Shown in pieces: positions 38,610 through 47,682 of a stretch of DNA of 64,000 nucleotides (its first letter is position 1; each line of letters opens with the position of its first letter). Source of the stretch: Undibacterium piscinae (GTDB lineage: Bacteria; Pseudomonadota; Gammaproteobacteria; Burkholderiales; Burkholderiaceae_D); NCBI GenBank assembly GCA_003970805.2, contig CP051152.1, positions 1,488,001 through 1,552,000 of the forward strand, in the 5' to 3' direction. The translations under genes and the position numbers were made by a program. Under the pieces are notes generated by a model. It was not told the DNA's origin. It ran no database searches and saw only the letters and a program-made list of their open reading frames with translations.

Positions 38610-39925
38610 TTATTGGGATTTAAGCTGTATCGCCGGCGTCACTTTACAGGCGCGCCAGGTCGGTAGCAGTCCGGCCAAAATGGCCGCTGAAATAGACATC
38701 ACAAAGGTCAGGGCCAGCATGGACCAATCCATATGCGCCACCACCGCCAATTGTCTGGACTGCATGGCGATCAAGAACAGTGCGCCAATGGCGAATAGCA
38801 CACCAAGCAAGCCACCCATCAGACCGATCACACTGCTCTCAATGAGAAATTGTAAAAATACCTGTCCACGCGAGGCACCAAGCGCGCGCCTGACACCAAC
38901 CTCAGCAGCGCGCACAGAAAACTTTGCCAGTAATAAGCCGATGGTATTGACCAGGCATAGCAACAAGAAACCAAATGCCAGCCAGGCCGAAAGTTTGCTG
39001 TCGTCGCCAATGATTTTCATCTCGCTTAACCATCCGCGCACATCAAACAACTGGTTCTTGGCTTGTCGTAAAAACCGACCGAACTTTCTTTGTTCGCTGA
39101 CATAGTTATCGATATAACCCTGTAACTCAGCGCGCTGTGTCGTCGACTTCATTTCAAACCAGAAATGAAACCAGGTACATTCAGAATCGAGCAGAGCTTG
39201 CCAGCCAGGTTCGCGCTTACTACTGCAGCTCATACCGCCGGAATGTGTGGTCTGATGACGTATCGCTGTAGCAAATGGAATGACGAATTCTTCCTCGATT
39301 CCGAAAGCCGATGAGCGGCCATTAAAGCGATAGTAGCGTGGCATGGGCAACCAGTTATCGAGCACCCCACCACTTGATATTCAGCGCCAGACATGCGTAG
39401 CCGCTGTCCCACGGAATTGACCGCGCCAAATAACTTTTCCGATAATTTTCGGCTCAGCACCACCACATCAGCGGCATTGCTATCGTCAATCGCCCCCCAG
39501 GGCTGTCCATACAAAAATGGTATCTCGAACATCGCAAAGACGTCGCTGCCGGCGGCCATGCCTTCTGCCGCTACCACGCCCAAATCAGCACGCATAGGCT
39601 CGATGACCATGCCTACGCCGTACAAGCCGGTACGTCGTTCCCCCTGCTTGCTAGCTAATAGATTGAGCACATCTTTGTAAGTCAATTGGTGATCGATAGA
39701 TTTTTCACCAGCAACATAGCCTTCCAAGGGGCCGTTATCGATGATAGGTGCAAACAGCCGATTGCTTTTGTCTGGAATCGGGTCGCCCGACATCACATGC
39801 AAGATGGTTAATGTGGAGATGCTAGCAGCAACCCCGATTGCCAGCGTCAAGACCATCAGCGCAGTCAAGACGGGACTGCGTTTAAGACTACGCAAGCCTA
39901 GCAGAAAATAGTAGTGGATCATCAT
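38610..39925 (-). pseudogene. MacB/FtsX-type ABC transporter permease, first subunit, frameshifted
   Basis: The first frame from ATG 39925 has an N-terminal helix (LMVLTLAIGVAASISTLTIL) and a periplasmic domain up to GAEYQVVG. The second frame continues VLDNWLPMPRYYRFNGR and ends with the three-helix bundle and the coupling motif VGVRRALGASRGQVFLQ, to LKSQ at 38610. The break is at a run of four C/G (39365-39368). Five would restore one 438-residue protein, the usual length for this family. As with the other homopolymer breaks here, a sequencing error is plausible. It is encoded next to the ATPase, with only six bases between. Confidence 0.86.
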
Positions 39926-39931
39926 GCCTCC

Positions 39932-40663
39932 TTAAGCCGCGGCAGTATTGACAGAATGGGCCGCGTCGCTGGCCTCGTATAACGAGGGCGTCTGGCGCAC
40001 CAGATCACACACTTGACCGTCAATGATGTGGACATTGCGTTGCGCCCGCACCGCCAACTCTGGATCATGCGTGACCATCAAAATAGTGGTGCCCTTGGCG
40101 TTAATTTCTTCGAGCAGTTCCATCACGCTACGCGCCATATGGGTATCGAGATTGCCGGTAGGCTCATCGGCCAATAATAATTTTGGCTTACCGGCCAGAG
40201 CGCGGGCGATCGCCACCCTTTGCTGCTGACCGCCCGAGAGCTCTGCCGGGTAATGCTTCATGCGCGATGCCAGACCAACCTGGCTGAGAGCCTCTTCGAT
40301 ACGGCGTTTGCGTTCAGCCGCGTTAAAACCACGGTAGCGCAAAGGAACATCGACGTTGTCGAATAAATTCAGGTCCGGGATAAGGTTGAAGCCCTGAAAA
40401 ATGAAACCGAGCTTTTCATTGCGCAGCCGTGAGCGGGCGTTATCATCCAAACCCTTGACGTCCACGCCATCGAGCAGATAGTCGCCCCCGGTAAACTCTT
40501 CCAGCAAACCGGCGATATTCAAGAAACTGGTCTTACCGGAACCAGAAGGCCCGGTAACGGTGACGAACTCACCTTGTTTGACGTGGATCTCAAAACCACG
40601 CAGGGCATGGGTTTCTATCGTGTGGGTGCGATACACTTTAGTCAAATTAGTCATGCGTAACAT
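39932..40663 (-). CDS. ABC transporter ATP-binding protein, MacB/LolD type
   Basis: Cytoplasmic ATPase of 243 residues. Walker A GPSGSGKTS, Q-loop FQGFNLIPDLNL, signature LSGGQQQRVAIARALAGKPKLLLADEPTGNLD with Walker B, and H-loop MVTHDPELA are all intact. The signature spacing and the 'LLADEPTGNLD' ending are typical of the MacB/LolD/FtsE class that works with FtsX-type permeases. Part of the adaptor-ATPase-permease-permease order on the minus strand. Confidence 0.95.
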   Translation of the reverse strand: MLRMTNLTKVYRTHTIETHALRGFEIHVKQGEFVTVTGPSGSGKTSFLNIAGLLEEFTGGDYLLDGVDVKGLDDNARSRLRNEKLGFIFQGFNLIPDLNLFDNVDVPLRYRGFNAAERKRRIEEALSQVGLASRMKHYPAELSGGQQQRVAIARALAGKPKLLLADEPTGNLDTHMARSVMELLEEINAKGTTILMVTHDPELAVRAQRNVHIIDGQVCDLVRQTPSLYEASDAAHSVNTAAA

Positions 40664-40688
40664 AGGAATTCTCCAAAAATTATTAGCA

Positions 40689-40753
40689 GGACTGACGCAA
40701 AACCGTCCCAGCGTCGTTGTATCCGCCTTGCCGGAACAATTTTGCGTAAGTCC
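40689..40753. repeat. 65-bp palindromic element, copy E2
   Basis: GGACTGACGCAAAA...ATTTTGCGTAAGTCC with GTTGTATCCGCC inside, the inverted counterpart of 38538-38602 at the same length. The pair brackets the first permease and the ATPase gene. Confidence 0.8.
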
Positions 40754-40813
40754 TAATTAGATGTCTCTAAGAAGTTTCAACTTTGATAGATCAAACTTTA
40801 GTTTTCGCCCATT

Positions 40814-42085
40814 TCAGCCGCCGTTGAGCGAAACGCTCAATGCGCTTTCAAACAATTCACTACCCGCGATCACAACCTGATCACCCTGTTTCAAACCTTC
40901 CTGCAACTCAACCGCGGTGATACTGGTTGCCCCCATCTTGATGGCCTGCCGCCTTGCCACGCCCGCTTCCACGATGTACGCAAAACGTCCGCCTTCACTC
41001 TCGACAAAAGGACCCCTGGGCAAGAGTAGTACATTCGGTTTTTCCTCTATCAGCAGGCGTGCAGAAACCCGTTGACTCTGACGTAAACCGGCTGGCTGCT
41101 GACCACTAAAGCGTACCCGCGCCAGCACTTGATTCTTCACCACTTCAGGCGAGATCGCCGATAATTTCCCTGGGCTTTTTATGCCGTTGATGGTGATTTC
41201 AGCATTCATGCCTATACCCAAATCTGCCACATAGGATTCCGGTATCTCTAGCTCCACTTCAAGTTGCGACAAATCGACCAGGGTCATCAATGCGGTGTTG
41301 GCGGCCACCACGCTGCGATTGCTGGCTGACAGCGTGCCTACCAAGCCATCCACCGGCGCCTGTAGCTTCAATTCATCGACTCTGCGCTGCGCATTGTCAC
41401 GCACCAAGCGTTGCTGCTGTAATTGGCTCAACTTGGTTTTCAAAACCATGTCGACGTCTTCATTCTCTAGAGTAGTCGCCTGCTCCGCATGTCTGGCGCG
41501 GATTTCTGCTGACTTTAAGGTATCTTGCGCCTTCATAAAATCAAGCTTAGCGATCACTCCCGCCACACCGGCTGCCTCGATTCTCTGGTAGGTGCGCTCG
41601 GCCGCGACTCTTTCAATTTCAGCTTGATCAGCATCGCGTCTGGCGAGTAATTTTTGCTTGCGTGCCAGAATACGTTGACGCGCCACCTCTGCCTCCAATT
41701 GTTCACAACTGGATTGCTCGCGCTTGAGTAAATTACTCAAATCCGGTGACTCCAGCTCGGCCAAGACCTGACCTTTCTTAACCGTGTCGCCCGCCGTAAC
41801 TCTTAAAGTAACAGTACCCGGTGCGCTCGCATATAAGGTGGGGCTAACTGCTGCCACCATGCGCCCGTTCACGGCAAGATCTCTGACTAGAGTGCCACGG
41901 CTAACCTGCGCAATTTTAAGACGAGCCAGACTCACCGAGCGGCTACTGCCACCCCAAGCGGATAACAGCATGAGCGCCGCTGTCAGTGCAATGGCAATCA
42001 GGCCTATCCATATCATGAGTTTTCTAGTTCGCCAGGCTGATGGCGCTGCTATATGAGCATCTTGGCCGGAAGTGTCGCGTATCAT
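40814..42085 (-). CDS. HlyD/MacA-type periplasmic adaptor subunit
   Basis: A 423-residue membrane-fusion protein with one N-terminal helix (about residues 24-43, WIGLIAIALTAALMLLSAWG) anchored in the inner membrane. The split biotinyl-lipoyl domain follows (ASAPGTVTLRVTAGDTVKKGQVLAELESPDL and LKLQAPVDGLVG), with an alpha-helical hairpin of about 110 residues between, then beta-barrel and membrane-proximal domains. First gene of the exporter operon. A sigma-54-type promoter lies 34 bp upstream of its ATG. Confidence 0.93.
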   Translation of the reverse strand: MIRDTSGQDAHIAAPSAWRTRKLMIWIGLIAIALTAALMLLSAWGGSSRSVSLARLKIAQVSRGTLVRDLAVNGRMVAAVSPTLYASAPGTVTLRVTAGDTVKKGQVLAELESPDLSNLLKREQSSCEQLEAEVARQRILARKQKLLARRDADQAEIERVAAERTYQRIEAAGVAGVIAKLDFMKAQDTLKSAEIRARHAEQATTLENEDVDMVLKTKLSQLQQQRLVRDNAQRRVDELKLQAPVDGLVGTLSASNRSVVAANTALMTLVDLSQLEVELEIPESYVADLGIGMNAEITINGIKSPGKLSAISPEVVKNQVLARVRFSGQQPAGLRQSQRVSARLLIEEKPNVLLLPRGPFVESEGGRFAYIVEAGVARRQAIKMGATSITAVELQEGLKQGDQVVIAGSELFESALSVSLNGG

Positions 42086-42118
42086 AAGACATATCGTTAA
42101 TGAGATAAGTCTATCAAT

Positions 42119-42134
42119 AGCAGGAAGCGTGCCA
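42119..42134 (-). promoter_or_regulatory. Probable sigma-54 promoter of the adaptor/ABC operon
   Basis: Minus-strand TGGCACGCTTCCTGCT keeps the invariant GG-N10-GC of the -24/-12 promoter and matches TGGCACR fully. One base (C for T) differs in the -12 box. Transcription would start about 22 bp before the adaptor ATG. The NtrC-family regulator encoded 6 kb downstream in the same cluster is the obvious activator. Confidence 0.72.
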
Positions 42135-42180
42135 GAGCCTAAGCATTTGTTTTATATGGATTTATCTATTCGCGATCTAT

Positions 42181-42240
42181 GTCCGATGCGTCCGATGCGT
42201 CCGCAGCCGCACTTAATCTGTCCGGCTGTCCGCCTGTCCG
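42181..42240. repeat. Short GTCCG-based tandem repeats
   Basis: GTCCGATGC occurs twice in tandem and is followed by GTCCGCAGC. A few bases on, TGTCCGGC, TGTCCGCC and TGTCCGG form a second array with an 8-bp period. No coding frame needs them. Confidence 0.55.
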
Positions 42241-42278
42241 GTTACACGACCCAGGTCTTGTCCGCCACCGCAAATAAA

Positions 42279-42304
42279 AATGGCGAAGCATACGCTTCGC
42301 CATT
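42279..42304 (-). terminator. Rho-independent terminator after cbiX
   Basis: Exact 11-bp arms AATGGCGAAGC / GCTTCGCCATT, loop 4 nt. On the minus strand it is followed by TTTTATTT. It lies 25 bases past the cbiX stop, closing the lptF-lptG-cbiX run. Confidence 0.85.
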
Positions 42305-42329
42305 GAATAATACCCCTACCAATATGATA

Positions 42330-42704
42330 TTAGCTGACCGACCTGATGCAATAGTCGCGAATCGCCTGTAATACCGCAGGGTCTTCGCCGGCCGCTTCCA
42401 GTTGCTGCAATTCCAAAGTCGGATAGCTGATACGCAAGGCATCGACCATCACAGGTAAATCACGCAACACATGCCCGCCCTGTCCCAAAAATATCGGCGA
42501 CACAGTGACTTTTTCACAGCCGTCAGCCACCAGTTGCGCCACCAGATCGGTCAGGTTGGGAGTCATGAATTCAAGGAAGGCCAGCTCAACCCTGACATCC
42601 GGTAAGCTCTCTTGCGTCATTTTCTGCAAGCGCTGGAAAGGCGCAGCCCAACGCGGATCACGGGCGCCGTGGGCAAACAGGATCATGCTAGATTTTTTTT
42701 GCAT
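42330..42704 (-). CDS. cbiX: Sirohydrochlorin chelatase, CbiX/SirB short form
   Basis: A 124-residue single-domain class II chelatase. The N-terminal FAHGARDPRW motif holds the metal-binding His, and the second His lies in IFLGQGGHVLRDLP. Inserts Fe2+ (or Co2+) into sirohydrochlorin. With cobA in the sulfate cluster 8 kb away, it could complete siroheme synthesis, although no precorrin-2 dehydrogenase is in the window. Its start overlaps the lptG stop by one base, which is an unusual pairing with an LPS-export gene. Confidence 0.92.
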   Translation of the reverse strand: MQKKSSMILFAHGARDPRWAAPFQRLQKMTQESLPDVRVELAFLEFMTPNLTDLVAQLVADGCEKVTVSPIFLGQGGHVLRDLPVMVDALRISYPTLELQQLEAAGEDPAVLQAIRDYCIRSVS

Positions 42705-43834
42705 CAGTGTCTTTCTACGTAACGTATCGCGCCAAACGCGATCATCGAAAATAATAAACTAGGCGCCAGCGCCGTTAGCGGTGCCGGCCAAGTATTCAAC
42801 AAACCTACATGGGAAAACAAACTATTGAACAGGTAAAACACCAGGCCTATCATGATGCCGCTGAAAATTTTCAGACTGACGCCACCACTTCTGGCATGCA
42901 GGTAAGCGAAAGGCAGAGCCAAGGCCATCATCACCAAAGTGGCGAAGGGATAAGTGATTTTTTTCCAGAAGGCGATGTTATAACGATCCGAATCTTGCTT
43001 GTTGTCGGCAAGATGCCGCGTGTAAGCGGCCAGATCGTAAGCCGACATGCGATCCGGATCGACAAAAATCACCGATAAGATATCCGGAGTAATTTCTGAG
43101 ACCACATCCCTACTGACGAATTTTTGGCTGTTGATGGCAGTCATATCCTTGCTTGCCAGGGTCTTGGGAAAAGCGGTTTCGATGACATCAAACAGACGCC
43201 AGACATTCTTGCCTATATATTCGGCACGCGCCGCAGTCACTTCTCTGGCAAGATGAAAATCAGCGTCAAACTCATACACCTTCAGTCCGCGCAAAGAGCG
43301 GTCCGGTAAAACCTCCTTGACGTTAAGTATCCGCGACCCCGTCACCTCACCATCCAAACCATTTGCCCTGACCAGATCCTTAGTCCACAAACCACTGCGA
43401 AACTCCTGCGCAATGGTAGCGCCCATCGTGCTGATTTTTACTTTTTCCGCCAGTTTGGTCGAGTAAGGTGAAATCACCTCGCCAAACAAAAACGTCAATG
43501 CGACAAAGACCATGCCAATCTTTGCCAGGATACTGCCGGCCATGACGGTCGACATGCTGGCCGCACGCATGATGGTAAATTCAGAATTGGAGGCAAACTG
43601 CGCCAGCACATAAATTGTCCCGATCAGCACCGCAATGGGCATGAACTCATAAATATAACCAGGCAAACGTAGCAAGACATACAGGAAAGCATGCTGCAGA
43701 CGATAACCGCCCTTGCTAATTTCAGTCAGTTCACCCATCAAATCAAAAAACGAAAACAGCACTAACAAGGCCAGCATGACGAACAATACCGCACGCGCAA
43801 TCTCGCTACCAAAATATCGTTGTAATACTCTCAT
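42704..43834 (-). CDS. lptG: LPS export ABC transporter permease LptG
   Basis: YjgP/YjgQ-family inner-membrane protein, 376 residues, with three hydrophobic segments near the N-terminus and three near the C-terminus around a periplasmic beta-jellyroll. With LptF and LptB it extracts lipopolysaccharide from the inner membrane. The start MRVLQRYFGSEIARAVLFVMLALL is typical of LptG. Overlaps lptF by four bases (ATGA). Confidence 0.94.
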   Translation of the reverse strand: MRVLQRYFGSEIARAVLFVMLALLVLFSFFDLMGELTEISKGGYRLQHAFLYVLLRLPGYIYEFMPIAVLIGTIYVLAQFASNSEFTIMRAASMSTVMAGSILAKIGMVFVALTFLFGEVISPYSTKLAEKVKISTMGATIAQEFRSGLWTKDLVRANGLDGEVTGSRILNVKEVLPDRSLRGLKVYEFDADFHLAREVTAARAEYIGKNVWRLFDVIETAFPKTLASKDMTAINSQKFVSRDVVSEITPDILSVIFVDPDRMSAYDLAAYTRHLADNKQDSDRYNIAFWKKITYPFATLVMMALALPFAYLHARSGGVSLKIFSGIMIGLVFYLFNSLFSHVGLLNTWPAPLTALAPSLLFSMIAFGAIRYVERH

Positions 43835-44964
43835 GTACAGCTCTTTTCTTTGCCGCGTAAACTACATTTTAATTTCGACCATAACACCAGAGGATGCGAG
43901 CGGCTATTGACCATCACGCGCCAACTAAACATCAGCACTACCACGGTGAGCGCACACAGATGCATAGGCCACCACGCCATGGCCAGTGCCATTTTGCCTT
44001 GCACCACGCCTTCCTGCACGATATTGAGCAGATTCAGATATACCGCCACCAGCAATAGCGCAATGATCAGATTTGCCGAGCGCCCCACGCGCGGATTGAC
44101 ATAGCCTAAAGGAATGGCCAGCAATAACAGCACGGTCGACATTAAGGGCAAAGAAATACGCCACAATAATTCACCCTGGTTGTAACTAGTCGGATCAGCC
44201 AGCAATTCAGGCACGGAAAGCGACTTGGCCGATTTATTCCCGGCCGCAGCCTTGGTCTGTGCGGTCACCAGAACTCCGTATTTTTCAAATTCCATCATCT
44301 GGAAATTCGGCTCGGTCGGCAGGCCATCGTAACGACTACCCTTATTCATGACCAGAAACTTATCTCCGTTTGCGTCGATTTCGGTACGCCCTTCTTTCGC
44401 CACCACTACGCTGGAGCGTCCGTTTTTATTCGTGTTGATGAAGATGTTTCTGACCTTGCCTAAATCTCCGGCGACCTCCTCGACAAAAAAGATACGCTCC
44501 GATGAGGCAGACTCCTGAAATTTCCCGGGAGACACCTTGGCGATATCACCGCGTTTTTCATACTGTTCACGTAATTCGGCGCTCTGGCGATTGGCCCAGG
44601 GCGTTGCGACAAAACTCAGTAAAGTGGTCAGCAAAATCAACGGCAAGCCAAACAACAGGACCGGTTTTACCCAGCGCGTTAAGCTTAAGCCAGAAGCAAA
44701 CCAAACCACCATTTCAGAATCCTGATAAGAGCGGGTCACCACCAGCAAGACCGAAATAAATCCGGTCAAGATCAATAAAACGGGTAAATAAGTAAGAGAA
44801 GAAAAGCCAATCAAAGTGATCACGTCGGCAGACGCCACCTTGCCTCCTGCGGCCTGGCCGAGGATTTTGATGAGCATAAAGGTGATGGTAATAGTGAAAA
44901 GCGTAGTAAATACAGCGCCTGCGGCACTGAACAATTCACGTCTAAGCGCGCGCTGAAAAATCAT
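43831..44964 (-). CDS. lptF: LPS export ABC transporter permease LptF
   Basis: Partner of LptG, 377 residues, same topology. The N-terminus MIFQRALRRELFSAAGAVFTTL matches the LptF side of the family, which begins MIF.R...E. A conserved stretch FVEEVAGDLGKVRNIFI lies in the periplasmic domain. First gene of the lptF-lptG-cbiX unit. It is divergent from pepA with a 47-bp gap, an arrangement (pepA next to lptFG) that is common across proteobacteria. Confidence 0.94.
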   Translation of the reverse strand: MIFQRALRRELFSAAGAVFTTLFTITITFMLIKILGQAAGGKVASADVITLIGFSSLTYLPVLLILTGFISVLLVVTRSYQDSEMVVWFASGLSLTRWVKPVLLFGLPLILLTTLLSFVATPWANRQSAELREQYEKRGDIAKVSPGKFQESASSERIFFVEEVAGDLGKVRNIFINTNKNGRSSVVVAKEGRTEIDANGDKFLVMNKGSRYDGLPTEPNFQMMEFEKYGVLVTAQTKAAAGNKSAKSLSVPELLADPTSYNQGELLWRISLPLMSTVLLLLAIPLGYVNPRVGRSANLIIALLLVAVYLNLLNIVQEGVVQGKMALAMAWWPMHLCALTVVVLMFSWRVMVNSRSHPLVLWSKLKCSLRGKEKSCT

Positions 44965-45011
44965 GAGGGTTATAATGCCTGTTTTACGAAACTTACAAAG
45001 AGGAGTAATAC

Positions 45012-46511
45012 GTGGACTTTAGCATAAAAACATTCGACGCCAAAAGCACAGTGAATACAAGCAAGACTGGCTGCGTAGTTGTAGGCGTGTTTGAAAACAA
45101 GAAATTATCGGCTGCTGCGACCGCGTTAGACAAAAAAGGCGAGATTTCTGCCGCCCTCAAATCCGGCGACATTTCCGGAAAAGCTGGCTCCTCCTTACTG
45201 TTGCGCAATCTGAGCGAAGTCGCTGCAGAACGCGTATTGCTAGTTGGTCTCGGCGAAGAAGCCGTAAGCATCAGCGAAAAAGCTTATGTACAAGCGGCTC
45301 AGGCGGCGGCACGCAATCTGGCAACCTTGGGTGCCAGCGATGCCATCATCGCCCTGCCAGCTGTCGCAGGTCGCGATACGGCATGGTCAGTGCGTAGCAC
45401 GGTAGTGGCATTCCGCGAATCGATTTTCCGCACAGACAGTCTGAAGAGCAAAAAATCAGCTGTTAGCACAGGCGTGAAAAAAGTCGCCGTTGCGGTCAGT
45501 GCGGCTGATGCCGCTGGCGCAAAAGTGGTACTGGCACAAAGCATTGCTTTGGCCAATGGTATAGACCTGACCAAACAACTGGGCGATCTGCCGCCAAACA
45601 TCTGCACACCAAGCTATCTGGCCAACACTGCAAAAACCATCGCTACCGATTACAAGATGACGGTTGAAGTGTTAGAGCGTAAGCAATTGCAAGCGCTCAA
45701 GATGAACAGCTTTTTGTCGGTCACCAATGGTTCCGAAGAACCGCCAAAATTCATCGTCCTCAAACACATGGGCGGCAAAGCCAAAGACGCGCCGACGGTA
45801 CTGGTCGGTAAAGGGATTACTTTTGATTCCGGTGGTATCTCATTGAAACCAGGCGCGGGCATGGATGAAATGAAATACGACATGGGTGGTGCCGCTTCCG
45901 TATTGGGTACCATGCGTGCCATCGGCGAGATGAAGCTCAAGCTCAATGTGATCGCCGTAATCCCGACTTGCGAAAATATGCCTTCCGGCAAAGCGACACG
46001 TCCGGGCGACATCGTTACCTCCATGTCAGGCCAGACTATCGAAATTCTCAACACCGATGCAGAAGGCCGTCTGATCTTGTGCGATGCGCTGACCTATGTA
46101 GAGCGCCTCAAGCCAGCCGCAGTAGTTGACGTCGCCACCCTCACCGGTGCTTGCGTCACTTCGCTGGGGCACCACAATACCGGTCTGTTCACCCGTCACG
46201 ATGATACGCATGACAAACTGGCGGCAGAACTGCTGGCAGCCGGCAAACAAACTGGTGACACTGCCTGGCGCATGCCGATAGAGGAAGCTTACAATGAGCA
46301 ACTGAAATCGAATTTCGCCGACATGGCCAATATCGGCGGACCGGCAGGCGGCAGCATCACCGCAGCTTGCTTCCTTGAGCGTTTCACCAAAGCCTACACC
46401 TGGGCGCATCTGGATATCGCCGGCACCGCCTGGAAATCTGGCGCAGCCAAAGGCTCTACCGGCCGTCCGGTACCTTTGCTGACCACCTTCCTGATGAACC
46501 GCGCCGGCTAA
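45012..46511 (+). CDS. pepA: Leucyl aminopeptidase PepA (M17)
   Basis: Hexameric cytosolic peptidase with two metal ions, 499 residues. The C-terminal catalytic domain shows [17 protein letters not shown] (metal-binding Lys and Asp), [14 protein letters not shown], and [10 protein letters not shown] with further Asp and Glu ligands and the catalytic Arg. In E. coli this protein also acts as a DNA-binding factor (XerB/CarP), but nothing here shows that role. The start is GTG at 45012 with AGGAG seven bases upstream. A terminator-like hairpin follows. Confidence 0.96.
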   Translation: MDFSIKTFDAKSTVNTSKTGCVVVGVFENKKLSAAATALDKKGEISAALKSGDISGKAGSSLLLRNLSEVAAERVLLVGLGEEAVSISEKAYVQAAQAAARNLATLGASDAIIALPAVAGRDTAWSVRSTVVAFRESIFRTDSLKSKKSAVSTGVKKVAVAVSAADAAGAKVVLAQSIALANGIDLTKQLGDLPPNICTPSYLANTAKTIATDYKMTVEVLERKQLQALKMNSFLSVTNGSEEPPKFIVLKHMGGKAKDAPTVLVGKGITFDSGGISLKPGAGMDEMKYDMGGAASVLGTMRAIGEMKLKLNVIAVIPTCENMPSGKATRPGDIVTSMSGQTIEILNTDAEGRLILCDALTYVERLKPAAVVDVATLTGACVTSLGHHNTGLFTRHDDTHDKLAAELLAAGKQTGDTAWRMPIEEAYNEQLKSNFADMANIGGPAGGSITAACFLERFTKAYTWAHLDIAGTAWKSGAAKGSTGRPVPLLTTFLMNRAG

Positions 46512-46606
46512 ACCCTAACGGTATCAGCAGCGCCGGCAAGACTGCATAGTCTGGTCGGCGCCGTTACTATACAAGGGAAGCAACTCGCACCAGCAATCGC
46601 GTCACG

Positions 46607-46649
46607 ACCGCACTCTGCAACATACGGAGCGCGGTCTTTTATTTTTTTT
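46607..46649 (+). terminator. Rho-independent terminator after pepA
   Basis: GACCGC (46607-46612) pairs with GCGGTC (46632-46637), with an inner CTC/GAG pairing, and the tail TTTTATTTTTTTT follows. An earlier stem without a T-tract (GCGCCGG...CGGCGC, about 46531-46563) precedes it. The tail runs to within ten bases of the xth ATG. Confidence 0.8.
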
Positions 46650-46659
46650 GAGCCTACAT

Positions 46660-47430
46660 ATGAAACTAGTCACCTGGAACGTTAACTCCCTGAAGGTACG
46701 CTTGCCACAGGTTTTGCAATGGCTGGAGAGTAATCCCGTCGATGTATTGTGCTTGCAGGAAACCAAGCTGACCGATGATAAGTTCCCGCAAGCCGAGATT
46801 GAGGCTGCCGGTTATCAGGTCGCTTTTAGCGGACAAAAAACCTATAACGGTGTGGCGATACTGTCGCGCCATCCTATCTCGGACGTGCAAAAAAACAACC
46901 CTTTGTTCGAAGACCCGCAGCAGCGCATCATCGCCGCCACCATACAGGGCATGCGCATCATTTGTGCCTATGTGCCGAACGGCCAGGCACTCGACTCAGA
47001 AAAGTATCCGTACAAACTCAGTTGGCTCGCTTCACTGGAGCAATGGCTCAAACAGGAAATGAGCCAGCATGCATCTCTAGCGGTATTAGGCGACTACAAC
47101 ATCGCACCGGAAGACCGCGACGTTTACGACCCGGCGGCTTGGGAAGGCCAGAATCTGGTATCAGCACCAGAACGCGCCGCCCTGCAAGCGCTGCTTGACC
47201 TGGGTTTGAGTGACAGTTTCCGGATGTTTGAACAAGCCGAAAAATCCTTTAGCTGGTGGGATTACCGCCAACTCGGCTTCCGGCTTAACAAGGGCGTGCG
47301 CATCGACCATATTTTATTGTCGGCACCGTTGGCGGCACGCTGCACTTCCTGCGTCATCGACAAAATACCTCGCAAATGGGAACAACCATCGGATCATGCA
47401 CCAGTGATTGCGACACTAAGCAGCCTATAG
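46660..47430 (+). CDS. xth: Exodeoxyribonuclease III / AP endonuclease
   Basis: Base-excision-repair nuclease of the ExoIII family (EEP fold), 256 residues. Catalytic motifs: TWNVNSLKVRL, LCLQETKL (metal-binding Glu), YVPNG, LGDYNIAPEDRDVYDP (Asp and Asn), SWWDYR, and RIDHILL...SDHAPV (catalytic His). The ATG at 46660 gives the canonical MKLVTWNVNS start. A TTG four codons earlier is possible but unsupported. No strong ribosome binding site. The stop codon lies in a 10-bp tandem repeat. Confidence 0.95.
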   Translation: MKLVTWNVNSLKVRLPQVLQWLESNPVDVLCLQETKLTDDKFPQAEIEAAGYQVAFSGQKTYNGVAILSRHPISDVQKNNPLFEDPQQRIIAATIQGMRIICAYVPNGQALDSEKYPYKLSWLASLEQWLKQEMSQHASLAVLGDYNIAPEDRDVYDPAAWEGQNLVSAPERAALQALLDLGLSDSFRMFEQAEKSFSWWDYRQLGFRLNKGVRIDHILLSAPLAARCTSCVIDKIPRKWEQPSDHAPVIATLSSL

Positions 47431-47467
47431 CACTCCGTAGCAGCCCATAGCAGTCCGTAGCGGGAGA
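47418..47467. repeat. Five-unit 10-bp tandem repeat at the end of xth
   Basis: AAGCAGCCTA, TAGCACTCCG, TAGCAGCCCA, TAGCAGTCCG and TAGCGGGAGA follow one another without gaps. The xth stop codon (TAG) is at the start of the second unit. Confidence 0.55.
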
Positions 47468-47682
47468 GCGTATAGTGTTTTAGCCATGGCGGTTTGTAAC
47501 ATTATTAAATAACATTATTAAAAAAATAAAGATATTTCCAAAATGTAACATTCTCTACTGATGATTGACCTGCTGCCGCAACTAGCTCAGAATGAAGAGA
47601 TCAATGAAAACCGCGTTCAAGCGGCAAATAAGCGGGTGGTGTTGCATCTGGTCCGGTAGACCCGGTTTGTGTTTATATCAAT

